Below, in pieces: positions 1-8,301 of a DNA stretch of 42,356 bases; the first letter of the stretch is position 1; each line of letters opens with the position of its first letter. Below the pieces are notes generated by a model. It made no database searches. It had not been told where the DNA came from and was given only the letters and a program-made list of their open reading frames with translations. The stretch comes from Gemmatimonadales bacterium. GTDB taxonomy: Bacteria > Gemmatimonadota > Gemmatimonadetes > Gemmatimonadales > GWC2-71-9. The position numbers and the translations under genes were made by a program. The stretch is taken from assembly GCA_013812695.1 (NCBI GenBank), contig JACCSZ010000293.1, positions 1 to 42,356 on the forward strand. Direction: 5' to 3'.

Positions 1-162
1 CTGCATACCGTGCCGATCGTCACCAATGAGCAGACCGCGGTCATGGTGGACACTGCGGAGCACGCATTGGACGTAGCCGGGTTGCTGAACTGGTGCGGCC
101 TGCGGGAGCTCGAGCCGGTGGCGGCGCTCGTCGCTCCGACTGACCGCGTAGAGCGCCTGTAA
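1..162 (+). CDS. C-terminal end of an unrecognised protein (partial)
   Basis: Frame 1 is open from the window edge to a TAA at 160-162, giving the last 53 residues of a protein whose start lies outside the window. The visible part reads like a globular alpha/beta protein tail (TAEHALDVAGLLNWCGLREL is typical helix-loop content). No family motif is visible and I do not recognise it. A weak reverse-strand frame overlaps it; this forward frame is preferred because it uses codons well and ends cleanly before a non-coding-looking stretch. Confidence 0.5.
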   Translation: MHTVPIVTNEQTAVMVDTAEHALDVAGLLNWCGLRELEPVAALVAPTDRVERL

Positions 163-352
163 GGACTCCGGGGGCCAGGCTCGGGCCCCAGGAGCGCTCC
201 ATCCGCAGCATCGCTCCTAGCCGTCGTGCATGGTCCACGGCGTCATCTCTCCAATCGTGGTCGACGTTTTGGTACTCGTCCCTCCACAACTCCGCCAGAA
301 ATTCGTCGAGCGTTGGCAGCTCCGGCCGAAAGTGCGGCGGCCACTGAACCAC
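41..352 (-). CDS. Doubtful small acidic ORF
   Basis: Read from a GTG at 352, the first ~55 residues look protein-like (WPPHFRPELPTLDEFLAEL, then an acidic aromatic stretch with WRDEY and DWRDD). The last ~40 residues become Arg/Pro/Ala-rich shadow sequence running over the forward partial gene at 1-162. In-frame coding-like sequence also continues upstream of the GTG, to about position 440, without a convincing start or ribosome binding site. It may be a short real gene, or the remnant of one whose ends have been lost. No family is recognised. Confidence 0.25.
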   Translation of the reverse strand: MVQWPPHFRPELPTLDEFLAELWRDEYQNVDHDWRDDAVDHARRLGAMLRMERSWGPSLAPGVLTGALRGQSERRAPPPARAPAGRTSSATRLRPMRAPQCPP

Positions 353-608
353 ACGCGGCGACCCGAAATCGCCGGCATCGTCATTACGCTCGGGACGTTC
401 GTCGGGTACGCCCCCGCCTTGGGCAACACGTGGGCATACCGCTTGCCCTTGTGACCGTCACCCGCCGTACCAGCCTAGACCGTCGCACTGCAGGCATCAG
501 CGCTCCAGCTCTTCCGGCTCACGCGCGTGAGCTCCGCTTCCGGGGCTTCAGGCGTTCGGGGCCGGCGCGGGCGGTGCGGCTGGATGGGCGGAGAGGAGAA
601 CACAGGCG
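163..608. other. Poorly resolved intergenic stretch
   Basis: Apart from the doubtful reverse ORF at 41-352, I see no convincing gene here. Several overlapping short frames exist on both strands (for example reverse 217-429), none with a recognisable motif. The stretch is less GC-rich than its surroundings around 240-300. A purine-rich GGAGAGGAGAA tract near 590-600 could be the ribosome binding site for the gene starting at 609. Confidence 0.4.
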
Positions 609-1871
609 ATGACGAACATCGATGGCGGCATCTCTGCACAAAGCTGCGTCGCGCCTTCCGCGCCGCCAGCCGGACCCCTGCCCGGGTTGTGTCGCGGGCG
701 CTATCGTGTTGACACGAAGTCGCCACACCGCGCCTCGCGGGACTACCGCACGACCTCGCTGAACCCACTGTCCCGGATCGCGCTCGCCACGGCGTCCGCG
801 GCCGCGCTCGTCGGCTGCGCCATCCCGTCGCAGACTACGCAACTGGCGAATGGTCCCGAGCCCGTCACCGTCCGCCTCGAGCCCGCGCTGCCGAGCGCCG
901 GACAATCCGCCGAGCTCACGGTGACGAGCCCGGGGGCGGACAGTATCGTGCTCGAGTCGGGGAATGGGCTCGACCGCTACTGGGGCACGGGCGGCGTGCT
1001 CCGGACCCGCCTCACCGCCGATTTCGGCGACTCGGTGCCGGTGGGACGGTTTGCGGTCCGTCATCGCGGCGAGTTGCTCTCGCGCCTCAATAAGCCGGCG
1101 GTGATCAAGGTCTGCCGGCAAGGGCGCTGCCGCGAGCTCCACCACGAGATCCCGGTCCAGCTCCCGGAGGCCAATCATCGCACGGTCGCGCTGACGGCGG
1201 GGTACGATGCCGTGTTCGCCCGGCGGTCGCTGGTCGGGTCGCGGAGCTCCGTCTTGTTCCGCGAGGCGCTGAGCAGCGGCATCTGGTCGGCGCAGGCCGA
1301 GTGGGCCAACCGCCGCTGGAGCGCGCAGGTCCAGGGATTCGCCGGACGGGGCGAGCGCGGGGCCTCATTCGATCTCTCGCGCGTGTTGAAGCGGGCGGGC
1401 GACATGAGCTACGGGGTGGCGCTCCATGTCGACGCGGACCGGAGCGAGTGGCTCCCGGACGAGGAGAGCCCGGTGCTCGCCGATCGCACCGCGTGGCGGG
1501 CGGGCATCGGGCCGAGCCTCATGCTGCGGGGCATCACCGCCAGTTCCCAGCTCGGCGTATACAGCGACGGCGTCCAGACCCTGCAGGTCGTGAGCACGCG
1601 GGTGAGCATCAACGGCAACCTGACGGAAGTACGGCTGCCGGTGAGCTTGAGTGCCGAGAAAACCTTCGCGTTTGGCGGCGGCCCCATCGTGTCGCGCCGG
1701 CGAGACGCGCTCGAGCGCTTGGTGGCCAGCGTCCGCGTGGTCGACGCGTTCGCCGTCAACCTCGGCCTGTCCACCCACCGGAGCGCCTGGCCGAACGACG
1801 AGCCGCGCAGCGACTTCCGCGCGAGCGAGACGCTGGTGACGCTGGGAGGGCGATACACGGTCACGTGGTGA
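609..1871 (+). CDS. Exported lipoprotein with a barrel-like C-terminus, unknown function
   Basis: The frame carries a lipoprotein signal: a hydrophobic stretch (ALATASAAALVGC) ending in a lipobox Cys at residue 70. Residues ~80-190 look like an immunoglobulin-like beta domain, and residues ~190-420 are a run of alternating amphipathic strands. The protein ends in an aromatic residue (RYTVTW), as outer membrane barrels do. The ATG at 609 has a good purine-rich site upstream but leaves ~50 residues before the signal peptide, so a later start such as the TTG at 687 is likely. It is followed after 64 nt by another exported protein on the same strand. The role is unknown; surface or outer membrane location is inferred. 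Confidence 0.7.
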   Translation: MTNIDGGISAQSCVAPSAPPAGPLPGLCRGRYRVDTKSPHRASRDYRTTSLNPLSRIALATASAAALVGCAIPSQTTQLANGPEPVTVRLEPALPSAGQSAELTVTSPGADSIVLESGNGLDRYWGTGGVLRTRLTADFGDSVPVGRFAVRHRGELLSRLNKPAVIKVCRQGRCRELHHEIPVQLPEANHRTVALTAGYDAVFARRSLVGSRSSVLFREALSSGIWSAQAEWANRRWSAQVQGFAGRGERGASFDLSRVLKRAGDMSYGVALHVDADRSEWLPDEESPVLADRTAWRAGIGPSLMLRGITASSQLGVYSDGVQTLQVVSTRVSINGNLTEVRLPVSLSAEKTFAFGGGPIVSRRRDALERLVASVRVVDAFAVNLGLSTHRSAWPNDEPRSDFRASETLVTLGGRYTVTW

Positions 1872-1935
1872 CCGCGAGCGGAACCCGTCGCGACCTGCTA
1901 CCGTAGGGAGGGCATCCCTCCTTCCGAGAGTTCCT

Positions 1936-2997
1936 ATGCATCGCATGTTCCACCTCGCCCTGGCGTGCGCAGCCCTGGCGGTGACCCCCTCGCTGGCCGG
2001 CGTCCGGGTTCTGCTCGCCCAGGCCCCGCCGCTGATGCTGCCGAAGCAGAGTCCGAGCGCTGCTGTCAGCCAGTCGATCGGCCTCACCACCGTCAGCATC
2101 ACCTACGACCGCCCGGCGGTGAACGGACGCCAGGTCTGGGGCACGCTGGTTCCGTTCGGCGACGTCTGGCGGGCGGGCGCGAATGAAAACACGGTGATCG
2201 CGTTCACCTCGCCGGTGCGGGTCGGCGGCCGGACGCTCGAGGCGGGGCGCTACGGCCTCCACATGATTCCCACCCGGCGCGAATGGACCGTCATCCTGAG
2301 CCGGCAAGCCAACGCGTGGGGAAGCTTCAGCTACGATCCCAAGGAAGACGCCGCCCGTTTCACCACCACGCCGGCTCCGAGCGCCATGCACGAGCGCCTG
2401 GCTTACACGCTCGACGATCCGACCGAGAGCTCGGTCGTCGCGACGTTGCGGTGGGAGAAGCTCGCGGTGCCGATCAGGATCGAGACCGACACCAAAGCCG
2501 TGGTGACCGACAGCCTGCGCGAACAGCTTCGCGGACTCGGCCGGTTCTTCTGGGAGCCCTGGAGCCAGGCCGCCGGGTGGAGCGCCGCCAACGGCGTAAA
2601 CCTCGACGAGGCGCTCGCCTGGGCCGAGCGGTCCATCGCGATCAACGAGAACTTCACCAACCTCCGGGTCAAAGCGTCGTTGCTCGGGCAACGGGGTGAC
2701 CAGGCGGGGGCGGCGGCCGCGGCCCGGCGCTCGCTCGCGATCGCCACCGAGCGCGAAATGAACACCTACGGCTACCTGCTGATGGGGCAGGGCAAGGTGG
2801 ACTCGGCGATCGTGGTCTTCCGGAAGAATACCAGGGACTATCCCAAGTCGTGGAACACCTACGACAGCCTGGCCGAGGCGTACGCGACCAAGGGCGACAA
2901 GAAACTCGCCGCGGAGAGCTACACCAAGGCGCTGGCGATAGTGCCCGATACGACTCAGCGGGCGCGAATCCAAGGAGCGCTCTCGAAGTTGCGGTAG
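1936..2997 (+). CDS. DUF2911 and TPR-containing exported protein
   Basis: After a signal peptide (residues 1-~30) comes a DUF2911 domain at about 35-185. The typical signatures are SITYDRPAVNGRQVWG, VPFGDVWRAGANENT and the GxYGLHMIP segment. Residues ~195-350 form tetratricopeptide-like helical pairs (WAERSIAINENF, AAARRSLAIA, YDSLAEAYATKGDKKLAAE). DUF2911 proteins are secreted or periplasmic and common in Bacteroidota and Gemmatimonadota; no enzymatic activity is established for the family to my knowledge. The TPR part suggests protein contacts. The neighbours on the same strand are also exported, but the 78-nt gap to the next gene does not prove an operon. Confidence 0.88.
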   Translation: MHRMFHLALACAALAVTPSLAGVRVLLAQAPPLMLPKQSPSAAVSQSIGLTTVSITYDRPAVNGRQVWGTLVPFGDVWRAGANENTVIAFTSPVRVGGRTLEAGRYGLHMIPTRREWTVILSRQANAWGSFSYDPKEDAARFTTTPAPSAMHERLAYTLDDPTESSVVATLRWEKLAVPIRIETDTKAVVTDSLREQLRGLGRFFWEPWSQAAGWSAANGVNLDEALAWAERSIAINENFTNLRVKASLLGQRGDQAGAAAAARRSLAIATEREMNTYGYLLMGQGKVDSAIVVFRKNTRDYPKSWNTYDSLAEAYATKGDKKLAAESYTKALAIVPDTTQRARIQGALSKLR

Positions 2998-3075
2998 TCG
3001 ACTCCGGCGCGATGCGCCTCCTCTGCGGGCTGTGGGCGTGGGCTACATTGGCCGTTCATCCTCCGACAGGTCCTG

Positions 3076-4836
3076 ATGTCCCACTTTCGCTCTCGCGTTC
3101 GAGCTCCGGCACTGGTGGCCACGCTGCTCGCCATTCTTCCGATCGCCGGGTGTGACCGGGAGGCTGGGCCGCCAGCCGCGCCGCCTGACGCGGCGCCGGG
3201 ACCTGGAGCGGAGGGCGACGAGTCTCCGATCCAGGCCCTCTATCTCTGCGGCAACCGCTTCGTCCTGATCAACGCGCACCCATTCCCGGTGCGGGTGACC
3301 TGGCGCGTGCAGGGTACCGACGAGCACGGCGAGCAGATGCTGCGTGCCGCGCCCGCGGGGGATCCGGCGATCAGCGAGGTCGAGCTGGCCGTCCGGCACG
3401 AGGGTTCACTCGCCCTCTATCGAGGCGACGAGCTGCTGGTCGTGCGGGCGCACGAGCGCACCGCGTGCGAGCCGGTCACGGGCGGTCCATCGTTCGCCGC
3501 CGCGGCCACCAGCAGCGCCGGCGCGTGGAGCCCGCCAGTGGCGTGGCCGATCGTGCCGCTCCACATGCACCTGCTTCGGAACGGCCGCGTGCTCGGGTGG
3601 GGAAAGTTCGATGCGCCGTACGTCTACGACCCCGCGACCGGCAACTTCGCGGCGGAGCCGGTGGGCGCGTGGCTCTTCTGCGCGGGCCACAGCTTCCTGC
3701 CCGACGGCCGCCTGCTCGTGGCGGGCGGGCACATCAGCGACGATCACGGCCTGGCCGACACCCACCTCTTCGATCCGGGTACCGGGAGCTGGGAAACGGC
3801 GCCGCCGATGCGGAAGGGCCGCTGGTACCCGACGACGACCACCCTGCCGAACGGCGAGGTGCTCGTGCTGGCGGGCCGCGACGAGAACGGCGTCACGGTG
3901 ACCGTGCCCGAGGTGTGGACCGGCAGCGGCTGGCGCGCGCTCACCGGCGCGAGCCGCACCCTCCCGTACTATCCCCGCGCGTTCGTGGCCCCGAACGGCA
4001 AGGTGTTCTACGCGGGCGAGGAGCAGGTGAGCCGCTGGTTGACCACGACGGGCAGCGGAGGCTGGTCGACCGGGCCTACCCGGACCTACGGATCGCGGAA
4101 CTACGGCGCCGCGGTCATGTACCTGCCAGGCAAGATCCTCTACGCCGGGGGCGGGCGCACGACCGCCACGGCGGAAACGATCGATCTCAACGCGGCGTCG
4201 CCGGCTTGGAAGCGGACGGCCTCCATGGCCTACCCGCGCCGGCACCTGAACGCGACGGTGCTGCCTACCGGCGAAGTGCTGGTCACCGGCGGGAGCCGCG
4301 GGACCAGCTTCAACGAGCCCAGCCTCGCGGTACACGTGGCGGAGATCTGGAATCCCGCCACCGGCGCCTGGACCCAGGTCGCGAGCAACGCGGTGGACCG
4401 GACCTACCACTCGACCTCGCTGCTGCTACCCGACGGGCGGGTGCTGCACGCCGCCAGCGGCAACGCCCTGCTCGCCGACGGCACCCCATCGCCCGACCAG
4501 AAGAACGCGGAGTTCTACTCGCCGCCCTACCTGTTCAAGGGCACGAGGCCCACGATCTCGAGCGCGCCCACGTCGGCGCGCTACGGCCAGTCGTTCGTCG
4601 TCGGCACCAGCAGTCCGGCGGCGGTGGCCAAGGTGAGCTTCATCGCGCTGGGCTCGACGACGCACGCGTTCGACGCCAATCAACGCTTCATGTGGCTCGA
4701 CTTCACCACGACCACCGGCGGAATCAGCGTCAAGGCGCCGGCCAGCCGCAACCTGGCGCCCCCGGGCTACTACATGCTGTTCACCCTGAACGGCAACGGC
4801 GTGCCGTCCAAAGCCCGGATCATCCGGCTGCGCTAG
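3076..4836 (+). CDS. Galactose/glyoxal oxidase-like copper radical oxidase, lipoprotein
   Basis: A lipobox (LPIAGC, Cys26) anchors the protein outside the inner membrane. Residues ~55-130 form an extra N-terminal beta domain, ~150-470 a kelch-type seven-bladed propeller with repeated DGRLLVAGG and NGEVLVLAG blades, and ~485-586 the DUF1929 C-terminal domain (PPGYYMLF, GVPSKARII). All five residues of the copper radical oxidase active site can be placed by motif: Cys202 (FCAGHS) and Tyr251 (RWYP) for the thioether cofactor, Tyr444-His445 (RTYHS) as axial Tyr and His ligand, and His530 (THAFDANQR) as second His. Oxidation of a primary alcohol or aldehyde to make H2O2 is therefore expected; the substrate is unknown. 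Its stop overlaps the convergent lipoprotein gene by 4 nt. Confidence 0.88.
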   Translation: MSHFRSRVRAPALVATLLAILPIAGCDREAGPPAAPPDAAPGPGAEGDESPIQALYLCGNRFVLINAHPFPVRVTWRVQGTDEHGEQMLRAAPAGDPAISEVELAVRHEGSLALYRGDELLVVRAHERTACEPVTGGPSFAAAATSSAGAWSPPVAWPIVPLHMHLLRNGRVLGWGKFDAPYVYDPATGNFAAEPVGAWLFCAGHSFLPDGRLLVAGGHISDDHGLADTHLFDPGTGSWETAPPMRKGRWYPTTTTLPNGEVLVLAGRDENGVTVTVPEVWTGSGWRALTGASRTLPYYPRAFVAPNGKVFYAGEEQVSRWLTTTGSGGWSTGPTRTYGSRNYGAAVMYLPGKILYAGGGRTTATAETIDLNAASPAWKRTASMAYPRRHLNATVLPTGEVLVTGGSRGTSFNEPSLAVHVAEIWNPATGAWTQVASNAVDRTYHSTSLLLPDGRVLHAASGNALLADGTPSPDQKNAEFYSPPYLFKGTRPTISSAPTSARYGQSFVVGTSSPAAVAKVSFIALGSTTHAFDANQRFMWLDFTTTTGGISVKAPASRNLAPPGYYMLFTLNGNGVPSKARIIRLR

Positions 4837-5423
4837 GCAGGCCTGAGCGGTACTCGCGGTGCCGCCCCTAGCTTCCGAATCTCCTCTTGGAGGCTTTCGT
4901 GCAATTCGGCGAGAGCTTCGCGCACGCGAGGGCTGCGGAGCGTCGACAACTCCGCGCTGATCGTCGCGGCCACCCGGCGGTGGTGGTCCAGCACGAGCGC
5001 GTTGAGTGCCCAGGTGCCCGCCTCGCGCGGAAGCGCTGCGATCGAATCGCTGGTGCCCGCCGCGCCGTCCGGCGTGCGCGGATGGTAGCGCTCCCCGAAC
5101 TCCACCTGCAGCAGGTCGAGCAACCGGCCCTTCGCCGCATCCTCGTGCCGGCCGGCTTTCCAGGCCTTGCCCTGCACGCGGCTCCCGCTCGCTGGGCCGG
5201 CCAGCGCGTCCATCACCACGTCCAGTCCTTCGTACTCGTCCACAAGTCGCTCCAGCAAGGCGACGTCCGGCGAGGTACGGGCGGTGTCGCCCTGGCGGGC
5301 GCGGTCGTCGCCGAACAGCGTGGAGTCCACCACCACAGCCGAGGTCTCGCGGCCCGTCGAGCGGTCGCGGCCGCAGCCCGTAGCGAGCGCGGCGACCAGC
5401 AGCATCACGAGGCATCGCGTCAC
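4833..5423 (-). CDS. Small lipoprotein, unknown function
   Basis: From the GTG at 5423 the product is 196 residues: a short signal (MLLVAALATGC, lipobox Cys17), a low-complexity linker, then a helical body with two segments rich in Glu, Arg and Leu (LLERLVDEYEGLDVVMDAL; EALAELHESLQEEIRKL). It slightly resembles helical DUF4142-type proteins, but I would not assign it. The GTG start overlaps the stop of the upstream phosphoesterase gene in a GTGA arrangement, which indicates translational coupling, so it is probably the last gene of the tamB-tamA-phosphoesterase unit. Confidence 0.72.
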   Translation of the reverse strand: MTRCLVMLLVAALATGCGRDRSTGRETSAVVVDSTLFGDDRARQGDTARTSPDVALLERLVDEYEGLDVVMDALAGPASGSRVQGKAWKAGRHEDAAKGRLLDLLQVEFGERYHPRTPDGAAGTSDSIAALPREAGTWALNALVLDHHRRVAATISAELSTLRSPRVREALAELHESLQEEIRKLGAAPRVPLRPA

Positions 5424-6082
5424 GAGCGACCCGCCTTGCGGGTCCGCGGCTTCCGGCCGGCGGCGATCTCGTCCATCGTGCGTCCGGTGGCCACCGAGGT
5501 CTGGTACTCCTCCACGACTTCGGAGCCGGGCTCCGCGGCAGCGTCCCGGTGCTTGATCAGCAGCCACTGCGCGCGCTTCGGCTCGCCACGCCGGGTGCGG
5601 ACGAGCACCCACGAGCCGGTGAGCCGCTTGCCGTCCAGCTCGAACTTGAAGTCTCCCTTGGTATAGCCGCGGCGGAGGCCCTCGACCGGATCGACGTCGT
5701 CCACGCCGCCGTAACGGTAGGTGCCCCGATCCCAGACCATGACCGTGCCTCCGCCGTATTCACCCTTGGGAATCGTGCCCTCGAAGGTGTTGTAGTCGAT
5801 TGGGTGATCCTCGACTTCCATCGCCAGCCGTTTGACCGCGGGGTCGAGGCTCGGCCCCTTGGGCACCGCCCAGCTCTTCATCACCCCATCGAGCTCGAGG
5901 CGGAGATCGTAGTGCAGATGGCTGGCCGCGTGCTTCTGAATCACATACGCCAGCTTGCGCGCCGCTTTCCGCGGCCCGCCGCGAGGCTCGGCGGTGCGCG
6001 TGAAGTCGCGTTTCCGGCGGTACTCGGCTAGACGCTGGCTGGCGGTCAAAGGCGGCGCCGGCTTGGGTGGTTCTTCCTTCAT
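5420..6082 (-). CDS. Stand-alone LigD-type DNA 3'-phosphoesterase
   Basis: The 220-residue product matches the phosphoesterase (PE) module of bacterial DNA ligase D, without the ligase or polymerase modules. The PE module removes 3'-phosphates and 3'-ribonucleotides to give ligatable 3'-OH ends during end joining. The catalytic and metal-binding pattern known from Pseudomonas LigD is present with identical spacing: His51, His57, Asp59, Arg61 (HAASHLHYDLRLE), then His93 and Tyr97 (EDHPIDYNTFEG). The basic N-terminus (residues 15-45) and C-terminus could contact DNA. No ku or ligD gene is nearby; the partners must be elsewhere or absent. It lies 71 nt behind tamA and overlaps the next gene by 4 nt. 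Confidence 0.9.
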   Translation of the reverse strand: MKEEPPKPAPPLTASQRLAEYRRKRDFTRTAEPRGGPRKAARKLAYVIQKHAASHLHYDLRLELDGVMKSWAVPKGPSLDPAVKRLAMEVEDHPIDYNTFEGTIPKGEYGGGTVMVWDRGTYRYGGVDDVDPVEGLRRGYTKGDFKFELDGKRLTGSWVLVRTRRGEPKRAQWLLIKHRDAAAEPGSEVVEEYQTSVATGRTMDEIAAGRKPRTRKAGRS

Positions 6083-6153
6083 GGTCGGTGCTCCGGTAAG
6101 CGATGTCGCGGGTGGCGTTCGCCGGTGACGCCTCCTCGGCCCACTCCTCCCCG

Positions 6154-8301
6154 CTAGAACGTCGCCCCGATCGAAAAGTGCACGTGGAACCGGCGCGAGG
6201 ACGACGTCGGCGTCGTCTCGATCGGGGTCCCCCCGCTCAGCGCGTCGAGCACGTCCTGTGGTGAACGCTCGTCGAGCGGCGACGGGTTGAGTTTGTAGCC
6301 GAGCGCCACCTGGATGGCGCCCACGATGGTCTGGTAGCCGATGCCGACCCCGGCCGCCTGGTACACCTCGTCCTGGTCCAGCACGCCGGCGTCGAGCCTG
6401 AAGCGCCGGTCGGGGATCCAGATGCGCCCCGCGTCGTAGAACAGGTACGGCTGGAACGATTCGCTCACCACCGGCATCGGAAAATGAAACTCGACGCTGC
6501 CCACCAGCCGGGCCAGCCCGCCGACCGGCGTGTAACGATCGGCCACGGCGACGGTGCTGTCCCCGCGCTGCTCGAGCTCGACCTGCGGCAGCTTGGGCCC
6601 CACCAGCAGAGTGCCCCAGCCCCGCACATCGCGCGTGCCGCCCGCGGTGAACGTGGCGTCCCGAAGCCGAAGCAGGGAGACGAAAGCCGACTCGTCCTCC
6701 GCCGAGGCGACACTGTTGCCTCGGGGGTAGACCCGGCCGCCGCCGGCGCGCACCGTGAACCCGGTCCGCGGGGTGAGCGGGAGATACGCCGTGGCGCCGA
6801 TGTCCGCCAGGAGATACTCGTTGGTGTTGAATCCGGGGAGGGTCACCTCGACCCGGGGCCGGATCACGTAACCCTTCCGTGGATTGGCGATCCGGTCGAG
6901 TCGCCCGTAGCTCCCCTCGAGCGTGATCGCGCTCCTGTTGCGGGTGCGCGCGAGCGTACCCACCGTGCCCGCCTCGCCGAGTCCGAGCAGCGGAAGGTAC
7001 TGCTCGGGCAGGAGGTCGTTGCCGATGCCGTAGTCGTACACCTGCCGGTGCGCGATGGAATAGCCGAGCGAGAGCGAGCGCAGCGGCGCTGGTGCCCAGA
7101 CGATCGAGCCCTCGAATCCCACCGCCCAGCTCCGGTCGCGGAGATCGCTCCGGTACTCGATGAACGGACCGCCCGCGGCCGTCACGCGCCGATCGCCGAC
7201 GTACGGCTGGAACGCGGTGAGGTTGAGGCGGTACAGTTGTTGGGCCGGGTTTTCGAGTGCCGCCACCCCGGTCTGCGCGGTGGCGGCCACCGTCAGGGTG
7301 CGGAGTCCGCCGAGCCAGCTTCGGTCGGTCCACGAGGCCTGGGTGGTGAGCCCGCCGGTGGAGATGAACCCGGCTTCCCCGCTGATGAAGTGCTCCCGGT
7401 TCTCGGCGACGCGCAGCATGACGACCACGCTCGAGTCGTCCGCGGAATCCCGTGGCACGTCCACCGACGTGAGCCGGACGATGTCCATCTGGGTGAGTCC
7501 CTGGCGGCCCTCCTCGATGGCGCGGGCGTTGTACCAGTCGCCGGACTCGATCGGAAGCTGCCGGACGACCTCGCGCGAGGGGATCGTTTCGTTGCCGGTG
7601 ACCTCGATCCGACGGATCCTGCTCCGGTTGCCCGCGCCGGCCTGGACGGTGACCTCGGCCCTATTCGCCGTCGAATCGATGCGGGCCACCGTTCGCGCGG
7701 CCGCGAACGGGTAGCCGTGGGCCCGGAACCACCGGACCGTGCTGTCGGCCAGTCCCCGGCGCTCGTCCTGGCCGGCGCGGCCGGCCCGGCGGCGCTCGCC
7801 GCGGACGAACCGGCGCCAGCTCCGTCCGAGCTCATCCGGAATCGCGAGCGGCCCCTCCATGGCCGTGAACGCGAGCGTATCGATCAGGAGCGGTGGGCCC
7901 TCGGCGATCGCGTAGGTGACCTCCACCGCGTCCGCCTTGGCCTGGTACCTGGCATCGTATCGTACCTTGGCCTTCGGAAAGCCCGAGCGCTGGTAGTAAT
8001 TCCGGAGGCGGACCACGTCGCGCTGCATCTCGACCGGGTCGAAGAGGTGCGCGCCGACCTTCGGCACGAACGGGACGAACGAGAACAGCCGTCGGAGGCC
8101 GACCAGACCGCCCCGGCCCGTGAGCGCGATCTTCTGCCCCAGGGCCGCTTCCTCGAGCGATTGCGTGCTGTCGAATCGGAAGGCGACCGAGCGCACGTAT
8201 GTGCTCGGTCCAACCCGGTTGAGCGCGTCCTGGCCCTGGAGCCGCGCGGCAGACCCGAGCAGGACGAGCGCGAGCGCGGTACGTCGATGCCTAATATGCA
8301 C
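6154..8301 (-). CDS. tamA: TamA-like Omp85 outer membrane protein
   Basis: This is a 715-residue Omp85-superfamily protein. A signal peptide (residues 1-~23) is followed by POTRA-like domains at roughly 30-310, with segments such as GFPKAKVRYD and IRRIEVTGNETIPSREVV. A 16-strand-type barrel spans ~315-715 and includes the family's closing features (VGSVEFHFPMP, FQPYLFYDAGRIW) and a terminal Phe. Such proteins insert or translocate outer membrane proteins, and TamA works with TamB. The start overlaps the end of tamB by 11 nt, so the two are co-translated, which is the strongest support for a Tam pair rather than BamA. Confidence 0.9.
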   Translation of the reverse strand: MHIRHRRTALALVLLGSAARLQGQDALNRVGPSTYVRSVAFRFDSTQSLEEAALGQKIALTGRGGLVGLRRLFSFVPFVPKVGAHLFDPVEMQRDVVRLRNYYQRSGFPKAKVRYDARYQAKADAVEVTYAIAEGPPLLIDTLAFTAMEGPLAIPDELGRSWRRFVRGERRRAGRAGQDERRGLADSTVRWFRAHGYPFAAARTVARIDSTANRAEVTVQAGAGNRSRIRRIEVTGNETIPSREVVRQLPIESGDWYNARAIEEGRQGLTQMDIVRLTSVDVPRDSADDSSVVVMLRVAENREHFISGEAGFISTGGLTTQASWTDRSWLGGLRTLTVAATAQTGVAALENPAQQLYRLNLTAFQPYVGDRRVTAAGGPFIEYRSDLRDRSWAVGFEGSIVWAPAPLRSLSLGYSIAHRQVYDYGIGNDLLPEQYLPLLGLGEAGTVGTLARTRNRSAITLEGSYGRLDRIANPRKGYVIRPRVEVTLPGFNTNEYLLADIGATAYLPLTPRTGFTVRAGGGRVYPRGNSVASAEDESAFVSLLRLRDATFTAGGTRDVRGWGTLLVGPKLPQVELEQRGDSTVAVADRYTPVGGLARLVGSVEFHFPMPVVSESFQPYLFYDAGRIWIPDRRFRLDAGVLDQDEVYQAAGVGIGYQTIVGAIQVALGYKLNPSPLDERSPQDVLDALSGGTPIETTPTSSSRRFHVHFSIGATF

